From: Lachnospiraceae bacterium
Lineage (GTDB): Bacteria; Bacteroidota; Bacteroidia; Bacteroidales; Muribaculaceae
Reading direction: 5' to 3'
Assembly (NCBI GenBank): GCA_023663655.1
Contig: JAMPGZ010000005.1
Location: forward strand, 62,001-126,000
Length of the DNA stretch: 64,000 bases
Both the position numbers and the translations under genes were made by a program. The notes beneath the pieces were generated by a model. The model worked only from the letters and a program-made list of their open reading frames with translations, ran no database searches and was not told the DNA's origin. This document shows, one piece after another, positions 47,685 to 55,389 of the stretch. The stretch's first letter is position 1. Each line of letters starts with the position of its first letter.

Positions 47685-48827
47685 ATGAAACAGTTTATTT
47701 ACATGACAATGATCGCCGCTGCAATCGGATTAACCTCATGCGGCGATGACAATGACGGACCCAAAGAAAACGAATCAAAAGATCTTGATTACTCGGCAGC
47801 CGTTGCCGATTCATGGCACAACTACACCATCAACGTGGCACGTCTGCTCAAAGATGACGCTACCGACCTTTACAATTCATGGGCTACCTCCTACGATGGC
47901 GGAGATGCGTATGCCAACACATTCAAAAACCACAACAACGCCTCCTACCGTTCTGAACTTGAATGCATAGAAGAGATTCTCGACGGATGCGCCGACATCG
48001 CCAATGAGGTAGGAACCGCAAAAATCGGCGACCCCTACAACCTGTATATGGCTAAACGCTATGAGGAGGCACTGTATGCCGTGGAATCATGGTACAGCTG
48101 GCACTCACGCGAGGATTACCGCAACAACATCTACTCCATCCGCAACTCCTATTACGGAACCTCGGACATAAACGGCACTCCTGCCGCCGCATCTCTCTAC
48201 ATACTTGTCAATTCAATCGATCCGGCAATAAACTCAGAAATGGTATCGGCAATCGACGCCGCCGCTTCGGCAATATGGTCCATCCCGAGCCCGCTGCGCA
48301 ACAATATCAATTCAGCCGAGTCTCTTGACGCAATGGTGAAATGCTCCGAACTCGAACAGGTCATCAACAACAAGCTCAAACCGCTTATCGCCAATCTCAC
48401 AGGCAAAAACGCCGAACTCCATGCGATCATCGCAAACTACGTGGACAACATCGTGCTTCCCACTTACCGTGAACTTAAAGAACGTAACGAAGCCCTCTAC
48501 ACTGCGGTGCAGAACCTGAACACCAACCGCACCGACAACGCATTTGAAACCGCGTGCAACGCATGGCTTGAAGCACGCGAGCCGTGGGAACGCAGCGAGG
48601 CATTCCTCTTCGGACCTGTTGACGCTCTCGGTCTCGACCCCAACATGGACAGTTGGCCTCTCGATCAGGAAGCCATCGTCCAAGTGCTGAAATCAGGCAA
48701 CTTCTCAGAACTTGAATGGGGCGACGGCGATGATGACAACCGCGTGGAAAGCTCACAGAACATACGCGGTTTCCACACCCTCGAATACCTGCTCTTCAAG
48801 GACGGTCAACCCCGAAAGGTAAAATAA
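47685..48827 (+). CDS. Imelysin-family lipoprotein (iron-uptake associated, permuted type)
   Basis: A 380-residue lipoprotein (lipobox Cys19 in GLTSCGDD) of the imelysin/EfeO-related superfamily (formerly peptidase M75). The mature part is almost all helical. The hallmark GxHxxE is GFHTLEYLLF at residues 362-371, only ten residues from the C-terminus. In canonical imelysins it lies earlier. This order fits the circularly permuted topology reported for the Bacteroides ovatus imelysin-like structure (Xu et al.), a group argued to act in iron uptake and not as peptidases. It sits between a porin and a di-haem oxidoreductase. Confidence 0.87.
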   Translation: MKQFIYMTMIAAAIGLTSCGDDNDGPKENESKDLDYSAAVADSWHNYTINVARLLKDDATDLYNSWATSYDGGDAYANTFKNHNNASYRSELECIEEILDGCADIANEVGTAKIGDPYNLYMAKRYEEALYAVESWYSWHSREDYRNNIYSIRNSYYGTSDINGTPAAASLYILVNSIDPAINSEMVSAIDAAASAIWSIPSPLRNNINSAESLDAMVKCSELEQVINNKLKPLIANLTGKNAELHAIIANYVDNIVLPTYRELKERNEALYTAVQNLNTNRTDNAFETACNAWLEAREPWERSEAFLFGPVDALGLDPNMDSWPLDQEAIVQVLKSGNFSELEWGDGDDDNRVESSQNIRGFHTLEYLLFKDGQPRKVK

Positions 48828-48836
48828 CATCCTGTC

Positions 48837-50267
48837 ATGAAACAATTAGGCTATAGCGCTATTGTTTTCCTTGCCGTTGCCGCGTCGTCATGCACGACCG
48901 ACGACGGCTTGGATGTGCTCGACATAGAAGTGCCTGATGGATACTCTCTATCGGCAGGAACCTCTACTATTTTCATAAACTCGTCCAAGGCATTCGACAC
49001 CGATGCCGACTGGCTGTCGGGCACATATTCACAGCGGTTCATACGTGGCGACAAGCTCTATGACGATATGCGCACCAGCAGCAACAATCTCGGAGGCGGA
49101 CTCGGACCGGTCTATGCCGGCTATTCCTGCGGAAGCTGTCACAGCAATGCCGGCAGGACACGCCCTGCGCTATGGAGCGACGGAGGATCGGGCGCCTACG
49201 GTTTCTCGGCAATGCTCGTGTACATCACCCGCAAGAACGGCGCGTTCTTCAAGGATTACGGACGTGTGCTGCATGACCAGTCGATATATGGCGTGGAAGC
49301 GGAAGGGAAGCTGAAAGCGGAGTGGCATTACCAATCCTACAGTTTCCCCGACGGAGAACCCTACGAGCTCGCCTACCCGACTTATACGATAACCGATTGG
49401 TATGCCGACGAAATAGACCCCGATGATTTCTTCTGCACCGTGCGCATTCCGTTGCGCCATGTGGGCATGGGACAGATGATGTCACTCGACCCCACCGAAA
49501 TCGAAGCTCTCGCCGCCAAAAGCAACTATCCGGAATATGGCATCTCAGGCAAATGCAACTACATCACCGAACGCGGAGTAAAGATGCTTGGCGTGTCAGG
49601 CAACAAGGCACAACACGCCGACCTCACAGTGGAACTCGGCTTTTCGAGCGACATGGGCGTCACCAACAGCCGTTATCCGGAAGAGATATGCCGCGGACAG
49701 ATCCAAGTTAACCAAGGATCCATGATGGGGCTGCTCTATGACCAGCTCGACATATCAACCGAGGACATGGAATGTGTGGACCTCTATATGCAATCGCTCG
49801 GGGTTCCTGCCCGGCGAAATGTCAACGACCCCCAGGTGCAGCATGGCGAACAGATGTTCTACAAGGCTAAATGCCATCTGTGTCATGTGACCACGCTCCA
49901 CACACGTCCACGCGGATCCACACTCCTCAACGGCACCCAGTTGCCTTGGCTCGGCAATCAGACCATCCACCCTTATTCCGACTTCCTTCTTCATGACATG
50001 GGCTCAGAGATCATGGGCGTGGGGCTCAACGACAATTACGTGTCGGGGCTCGCCATGGGGAATGAATGGCGCACCACCCCGCTGTGGGGCATAGGATTAC
50101 AGGAGAAAGTCAACGGACACACTTATTTCCTACATGACGGCAGAGCCCGCAACTTCACCGAAGCGATAATGTGGCACGGAGGAGAGGGCGAAGCATCCAA
50201 GAACTTATTCAAAAATATGAGCAAAAGCGACCGCGACGCGTTGATAGCGTTTCTGTGGTCCTTATAA
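48837..50267 (+). CDS. Di-haem oxidoreductase-like lipoprotein (DHOR/DUF1111)
   Basis: A 476-residue exported lipoprotein (lipobox Cys19 in AASSCTTDD) with two c-type haem motifs: Cys98-GS-Cys101-His102 in the N-terminal half and Cys346-HL-Cys349-His350. The context (CGSCHSNAGRTRPAL and FLHDGRARNFTEAIMWHGGEG near the end) is characteristic of the DHOR 'thiol oxidoreductase' family. Its true reaction is unproven; relatives are di-haem peroxidase-like electron-transfer proteins often found with imelysins. It would need CcsBA-type haem attachment, which is encoded 3 kb downstream. Confidence 0.88.
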   Translation: MKQLGYSAIVFLAVAASSCTTDDGLDVLDIEVPDGYSLSAGTSTIFINSSKAFDTDADWLSGTYSQRFIRGDKLYDDMRTSSNNLGGGLGPVYAGYSCGSCHSNAGRTRPALWSDGGSGAYGFSAMLVYITRKNGAFFKDYGRVLHDQSIYGVEAEGKLKAEWHYQSYSFPDGEPYELAYPTYTITDWYADEIDPDDFFCTVRIPLRHVGMGQMMSLDPTEIEALAAKSNYPEYGISGKCNYITERGVKMLGVSGNKAQHADLTVELGFSSDMGVTNSRYPEEICRGQIQVNQGSMMGLLYDQLDISTEDMECVDLYMQSLGVPARRNVNDPQVQHGEQMFYKAKCHLCHVTTLHTRPRGSTLLNGTQLPWLGNQTIHPYSDFLLHDMGSEIMGVGLNDNYVSGLAMGNEWRTTPLWGIGLQEKVNGHTYFLHDGRARNFTEAIMWHGGEGEASKNLFKNMSKSDRDALIAFLWSL

Positions 50268-50288
50268 ACATCCTCTTAATAAAAACCA

Positions 50289-51506
50289 ATGACAGGAATG
50301 AAAAAAATAATATCACTCGCATTAGCGCTGTGCGCGCTACCTGCGATGGCACAGTATGAGGCCGACACCGAAAACGGAGTAGTATCCCTTGCCGGACGTG
50401 ACGGATTTTCATGGAGCACTAAGGACAACAATTTCGTGTTCAAACCATACTTGCTGGTTCAGACAGCTGCCAATTTCAACTACTATGATGACGAAGGACT
50501 TGATGCCGCCTACAATCAGGACAATATCGCCAACAGCGGTTTCGCCATCCCCTACGCAGTGCTCGGCTTCACAGGCAAGGCATTCGGTATAGTCACCTAC
50601 AACTTATCTCTTAACGCGGCAGCGAGCGGCGGCTCACTTCTTCAACAGGCATGGGCTGACGTTAATCTCCGTCCACAATTCGGAGTCAGGATAGGAAAAT
50701 TCAAGACCCCCTTCTCCCACGCCTATCTAACCACCTTGGGAGAGACACTGTTTCCCAATCTCCCGCTATCACTCACCTCATCGGTGATACTCCCCTACTC
50801 ACTGAATGCCGTCAGCCCACACATAGGCACAGGATTTGACCTCGGCGTCGAATTCCACGGAATGCTCAACGGAAAATGGGGCTACCAAGCCGGCATCTTC
50901 AACGGCACCGGAGCCGCCGTGAATACTGCCACTAAAACATTCAGCGACGACTGGCACATACCTTCGCTCTTATATTGCACCCGCTTCACATTCCAGCCCA
51001 AGGGTGTCATGCCGGCAACGCAAGGTAATCCACGCCAACTGAACCTCGACAAAATGCTTATAGGAGTGTCGGCATCCATCAACGTGGAGAGCGAGAATGA
51101 AAGCACCAACGATTTCCGTGCCGGAGCTGAATTTGCGTGGATAAAAAACCGCCTGTATCTCGGTGCCGAGGTGTATTTCATGCACGTAGGCTTCACCAAG
51201 CGCCAGAAAATCGACAAATCCTACGACTATATGGGCGGATACGTCCAAGCCGGATATTTTGTGACCGACCGTCTGCAAGGGGCGTTACGTTACGACCTCA
51301 TGGACCGCAACGGTCTTGACAAGGGCGGAGTGCTGAATATGCCCGCCATAGGATTCAACTATTTCTTCAAGGGCGCCAATCTCAAACTGCAAGCCATGTA
51401 TCAGTATATGGGACGGTTCGGTCACGACACCCAACTTGACCGCGACAACGACGACCTCGGGCTCGCCATGCATAGCGGAACCATACAGCTCCAGTACACA
51501 TTCTGA
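50289..51506 (+). CDS. Outer-membrane porin-like protein B of the imelysin cluster
   Basis: A 405-residue exported barrel (signal MKKIISLALALCALPAMAQ; ATG 50289 or 50298 are both possible). Strand-turn repeats are continuous, with VRIGKFKTPFSHAYLTTLGE, a typical phosphate-selective porin (OprP/O-like) constriction segment, and the C-terminus ends GTIQLQYTF with the terminal Phe needed for outer-membrane insertion. It differs clearly from porin A, so the cluster has two distinct barrels flanking the imelysin and DHOR. It lies 21 nt after the DHOR gene. Confidence 0.82.
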   Translation: MTGMKKIISLALALCALPAMAQYEADTENGVVSLAGRDGFSWSTKDNNFVFKPYLLVQTAANFNYYDDEGLDAAYNQDNIANSGFAIPYAVLGFTGKAFGIVTYNLSLNAAASGGSLLQQAWADVNLRPQFGVRIGKFKTPFSHAYLTTLGETLFPNLPLSLTSSVILPYSLNAVSPHIGTGFDLGVEFHGMLNGKWGYQAGIFNGTGAAVNTATKTFSDDWHIPSLLYCTRFTFQPKGVMPATQGNPRQLNLDKMLIGVSASINVESENESTNDFRAGAEFAWIKNRLYLGAEVYFMHVGFTKRQKIDKSYDYMGGYVQAGYFVTDRLQGALRYDLMDRNGLDKGGVLNMPAIGFNYFFKGANLKLQAMYQYMGRFGHDTQLDRDNDDLGLAMHSGTIQLQYTF

Positions 51507-51518
51507 CACATCACGACT

Positions 51519-52223
51519 ATGAAAGTGCTAAATACTTTTTTCATCCCGGTGCTGTTGATGTCAGCTGCATCATGCGATGACGGAAAGATTTATGAGGATG
51601 TTCCCGATGCGCCCGCCTCAGGAATGACGGTGAAAGTGTCAGGCTCAATATCGGGAATAGATTCATGGACGGGAGATTACTCAATATGTGTAGCAGGGTT
51701 TGGTGACAGTGATTTCGCACTTATCTCCAAACCGCTCACCGAGATCGACAGCGACGGCAATATCAACATCGAGATGTCGGGGCTGACAGAAAATGTGACC
51801 GCTATAGAAATATGCGCCCTCAACCGACTGCGCAAACGTGTGGTGTCATTCGCGTCCATCAAGCCTGATTACAATGCCGATGATATAATCAATTTCAACT
51901 TTTCCCCCATCGATGCAGGAATGTACACCACGATACAGGGATTTTTCAACGCATCATGCGTGCAATGTCACGGCGGCAGCAACCACGCGGCGGCAGGTCT
52001 TAATCTCACCGCAGCGGAAAGCTACCTCCAACTTGTGGGAATCCCTTCGGTGAAATCGCCCGACATGGCGCGCATAACACCGGGCAACGCTTCGGAAAGC
52101 ATACTATGGCAGACTGTGGCGGGTGATGTATCATCAGAGTGGGCATATAATCATCGGAATCTGTTGTCTTCCACCGGAGCGGATGTAATGAAAAGTTGGA
52201 TTGATGGAGGGGCGAGACGATGA
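51519..52223 (+). CDS. Mono-haem c-type cytochrome lipoprotein
   Basis: A 234-residue lipoprotein (lipobox Cys19 in SAASCDDG). The N-terminal part (30-130) is a beta-rich domain I do not recognise. The C-terminal part carries one haem motif Cys147-VQ-Cys150-His151, followed by GGSNHAAAGLNLTAAESYLQ and IDGG near the end, as in planctomycete-type cytochrome c (PSCyt1) domains. A distal Met ligand is not obvious. It starts 12 nt after porin B and is the last gene of the cluster before a hairpin region, and it may pass electrons to or from the DHOR. Confidence 0.82.
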   Translation: MKVLNTFFIPVLLMSAASCDDGKIYEDVPDAPASGMTVKVSGSISGIDSWTGDYSICVAGFGDSDFALISKPLTEIDSDGNINIEMSGLTENVTAIEICALNRLRKRVVSFASIKPDYNADDIINFNFSPIDAGMYTTIQGFFNASCVQCHGGSNHAAAGLNLTAAESYLQLVGIPSVKSPDMARITPGNASESILWQTVAGDVSSEWAYNHRNLLSSTGADVMKSWIDGGARR

Positions 52224-52232
52224 GCGAGAGAT

Positions 52233-52272
52233 GAATCCGTTCGGATTCAGCGGACGCTCGAACCGAGCGTCC
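52233..52272. repeat. Twin intergenic hairpins (GAATCC palindrome and GGACGCTCG stem)
   Basis: GAATCCG (52233-52239) / CGGATTC (52242-52248) has a 2-nt spacer. GGACGCTCG (52252-52260) / CGAGCGTCC (52264-52272) is a 9-bp perfect stem with loop AAC. There is no T run, so a factor-independent terminator is unlikely. The first palindrome matches those in the 16285-16990 repeat patch. Confidence 0.8.
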
Positions 52273-52336
52273 CTACAATTGCGGACATGAATTGATTTGG
52301 GGCGATGTCATGTAAAAATATAAATGTTAATGGATT

Positions 52337-53488
52337 ATGATTGAACTGAATTGTAAAAAGCATAGAATAGCGCGTGATTGTGATGGCGCGATTGTCAAAA
52401 TAACGCCTGTGCTGGAGGAGAGCGGAAGTGCCGAGTATCATGTGATGATAACCACCACACTTGCCGGTGAAAGTTTCAGCAGCCAACTTGATTCCATCAT
52501 GAGGGCTTATGATGAAACGGCATTCCACCTCGGCACACGTGTGAAACCGGTGTTCAAAAGGTATTTCCTGAGTGATGCCGCCAATCAATTCAAATTGTTG
52601 CCATCGACCGACGAATGCGCGGTGTCAGTTGTGCAGCAACCTCCGCTCGACGGCACAAAGATAGCCTTGTGGGTGTACTTTGTGGAAGGCGCCGAGCATA
52701 TATCCTCAGATGGCGGACTAAATGTGGTGGCACACGGCGCTTATCAACATCTATGGCAAGGGAGTGCGTGTGCACCCGACCTGAAATCGGAGGTGGCGAC
52801 CAGAGCGTTGCTGACGGATTATGCTCTCAAACTTGAAAACGAGGGGTGCTCGCTTGCCGACAACTGCGTGCGCACATGGTTTTTCGTTCATGATGTGGAT
52901 GTCAACTATGCCGGTGTGGTAAAAGGCAGAAATGAGGTGTTTAAAGTTTCAGGTCTCACGAGGGATACCCACTACATCGCCAGCACGGGCATAAACGGAT
53001 GCCATGCCGATGCAAGAGTGAGCGTGGCGATGGACACCTATTCCATTAAAGGACTTAAACCGGGACAGATGGGCTATCTGTATGCTCCGGAGTATCTGAA
53101 TCCCACCTACGAGTATGGCGTGGCGTTTGAACGCGGCACCTACATCGACTACGGCGACCGGCGCCATGTGTTCATCTCAGGCACCGCAAGCATCAACAAT
53201 CGCGGCGAGGTTGAGCATAAAGGCGACATACGGAGGCAGACTCTCAGAATGTGGGAAAATGTGCTCGCGCTGCTCAATGAGGCGGGTTGCGGATGGGACG
53301 AGGTAGGACATATAATCGTGTATCTGCGCGACATTGCCGACTATGGAGTGGTGAAAGAGATGTTTGACAACAAATTTCCATCAATACCAAAAGTTATCGT
53401 GCTCGCGCCGGTATGCCGCCCGGAATGGCTTATCGAAATGGAATGCGTAGCGGTGGTTGAGACAGAAACCCAATATGATGTTTTCTAA
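52337..53488 (+). CDS. Rid-family protein (YjgF/chorismatase-like)
   Basis: A 383-residue cytosolic protein. The last ~130 residues are a Rid/YjgF domain: YIDYGDRRHVFISGTASINN, then ENVLALLNEAGCGWDEVGHI and the signature-like IVLAPVCRPEWLIEMECVAV. The N-terminal ~240 residues hold a second, diverged Rid-like half, as in FkbO/Hyg5 chorismatases. It could be an enamine/imine deaminase, a chorismate-type hydrolase, or neither. The stop overlaps the start region of the CcsBA gene, an association I recall from other Bacteroidales, suggesting a link to cytochrome maturation that is not understood. Confidence 0.8.
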   Translation: MIELNCKKHRIARDCDGAIVKITPVLEESGSAEYHVMITTTLAGESFSSQLDSIMRAYDETAFHLGTRVKPVFKRYFLSDAANQFKLLPSTDECAVSVVQQPPLDGTKIALWVYFVEGAEHISSDGGLNVVAHGAYQHLWQGSACAPDLKSEVATRALLTDYALKLENEGCSLADNCVRTWFFVHDVDVNYAGVVKGRNEVFKVSGLTRDTHYIASTGINGCHADARVSVAMDTYSIKGLKPGQMGYLYAPEYLNPTYEYGVAFERGTYIDYGDRRHVFISGTASINNRGEVEHKGDIRRQTLRMWENVLALLNEAGCGWDEVGHIIVYLRDIADYGVVKEMFDNKFPSIPKVIVLAPVCRPEWLIEMECVAVVETETQYDVF

Positions 53489-55235
53489 ATATTTCAAAGC
53501 TCTTCTGCACGACACGCCCGCCCTGCTGCTTCACTTATCGTTTTTAGTGATATCAGCCGGAGGGATTGTGGCTTGGTTGCGATTCGAGTCGCATGACATA
53601 GTTCTATATCCCGACCGTGAGCCGCAAAACACCATGTGCCACCTCCCTTTGGAGATGAGCCTCGACAGTTTTATCATAAAGTATTATCCCGGGAGCGATA
53701 TACCACGAGATTACATCAGCTATATAACTATAGGAGAAGAGAAGCATCGGGTTTCAGTCAACCATTATGCTGAATGTGACGGCTGGCGCATATACCAGTC
53801 CTCCCACACCCAAGACGGAGGCACGGTGCTTGCCATGAACCGCGACGGAGGCGCCACGGAAATACTCTTCGCCGGATATGCGCTATTTGCCATCGCCGGG
53901 ATAATTCTGTTATTTCCGCGAAGATCGAGGCTCAGAAGGATGCTCCGCATAGGCGCCGTTTCAGCAATGGCGCTTTTCGCTCCCGGCATCTCATGGGGGT
54001 CTGCAATAGCCGGTGTTCCGAAAGCCACCGCCGACAGCCTCTCGCGCAAACAGGTGCTGTACAATGGCAGAGTGATGACCTTCAATTCCCTCGCACGTGA
54101 CTTCGTGACAAAACTTAACGGCTCTCCCGAATACCGAGGGCTATCGGCAGAACAGGTCGTAGCTTCCATGCTGCTCTTCCCCGCCGAATGGTCAAAGGAA
54201 CCTATAATCAGGATTTCCGACAAGGAATTGAGAGCCAAACTCGGAATATCGGGCAACCGCATTTCCCCTGCTGAACTTTTTGACTCAAACGGGGCATACC
54301 GCCTGACCTCAATCAATCCGGGCAGCTCAACATCGCTTAACAAGGCGGTGCTGGATGCCGACGAAAAGATGGGGCTCATAATCATGCTCCACTCGGGCGA
54401 CCTCATCAAAGAGGTGCCTGCCGGCACGCCACGTCTTTCCCCGCTGAGGGTCAAGATAGAGTTGCTTTACAACAAAATACCTGTACTGAAGATCGGATTT
54501 ATATTGCTGTTTATCGCCTCCTTGTGGGGCTTTGCGGTCACGGCAGCCGGGAGAGGATGGCTCGCTCCCACCATCGCTACAGCGATATCGGCATGGACTA
54601 TATTGCTTGCCGGATATATAGCCGAATGGTATATCTCAGGGCATATCCCGCTGTCGGGCACGGGAGAGACAATGGAATTCATGGCATTGCTTATCATACC
54701 CACCACCCTCCTTTCGGGCAGAAAGCTCCCGATAGCGACCCCCTCGGGCTTGCTGCTCGCCGGAGTTGTCACGCTGGTTGCCAATATGATATACCGCAAT
54801 CCTGTGATGACTCCGCTCATGCCTGTCCTTGTGTCGCCCTGGCTCAGCATCCATGTGACGGTAGTGATGGTGTCATACACATTGTTTGCATTGATGGCGG
54901 TGAACAGCATGGCGAGCTTCGCATCACGCCGATCAGCGATCAGGCTCATGGAGCTCAACCGGCGGCTCCTGTATCCGGCAGTGTATATTCTCGGCATAGG
55001 AATCATCACCGGCTCAGTGTGGGCAAGCTACTCCTGGGGGCGCCCCTGGGCATGGGATCCCAAGGAGACATGGGCTCTTGTCACGTTTGTGATCTACGCG
55101 ATTCCATTGCACCGTGGCATCAGGAGCCTTAATAACACTACGCATTTTCATGTGTATATCATAGTGGCGTTGTTGAGTGTGATGATGACATATTTCGGGG
55201 TGAACTGGATGCATTCTTTGCACGCTTATTCGTGA
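53475..55235 (+). CDS. Cytochrome c synthase CcsBA (ResB-CcsA fusion)
   Basis: A 586-residue System II haem lyase that carries haem b across the inner membrane and attaches it to CxxCH proteins. The N-terminal ResB-like part (1-330) has two helices and a large periplasmic domain. The CcsA part (about 335-586) has eight or so helices with the haem-handling WWD motif WGRPWAWDPKETWAL and flanking histidines in LSIHVTVVM and NWMHSLHAY. It is much shorter than the Helicobacter fusion. I start at ATG 53475, overlapping the upstream gene by 14 nt; a TTG 18 nt earlier is also in frame. Likely clients are the two cytochromes just upstream. Confidence 0.9.
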   Translation: MMFSKYFKALLHDTPALLLHLSFLVISAGGIVAWLRFESHDIVLYPDREPQNTMCHLPLEMSLDSFIIKYYPGSDIPRDYISYITIGEEKHRVSVNHYAECDGWRIYQSSHTQDGGTVLAMNRDGGATEILFAGYALFAIAGIILLFPRRSRLRRMLRIGAVSAMALFAPGISWGSAIAGVPKATADSLSRKQVLYNGRVMTFNSLARDFVTKLNGSPEYRGLSAEQVVASMLLFPAEWSKEPIIRISDKELRAKLGISGNRISPAELFDSNGAYRLTSINPGSSTSLNKAVLDADEKMGLIIMLHSGDLIKEVPAGTPRLSPLRVKIELLYNKIPVLKIGFILLFIASLWGFAVTAAGRGWLAPTIATAISAWTILLAGYIAEWYISGHIPLSGTGETMEFMALLIIPTTLLSGRKLPIATPSGLLLAGVVTLVANMIYRNPVMTPLMPVLVSPWLSIHVTVVMVSYTLFALMAVNSMASFASRRSAIRLMELNRRLLYPAVYILGIGIITGSVWASYSWGRPWAWDPKETWALVTFVIYAIPLHRGIRSLNNTTHFHVYIIVALLSVMMTYFGVNWMHSLHAYS

Positions 55236-55296
55236 GGTGATGATTCTATAATTCTTATGTAATTTTTATGGGATGTAAATGATTTTTTGATTATTG

Positions 55297-55328
55297 TTTG
55301 TGTTAATCGTTGGATTATATTACTTTTG
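55297..55328 (+). promoter_or_regulatory. Promoter of sppA (and lpxK-punA-thiL)
   Basis: TTTG (55297-55300), 20 nt, then TACTTTTG (55321-55328). The leader to the sppA ATG is about 55 nt. Confidence 0.75.
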
Positions 55329-55389
55329 TGTTGCATAGAAGTTTTTCGGACTTCATGTGCATAAAACATAAACTTTACTATAGTATACA

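Noticed and set aside
53765-54454. 229-codon minus-strand frame inside the CcsBA gene
   Set aside because: Antisense shadow of a conserved membrane protein; no start context.
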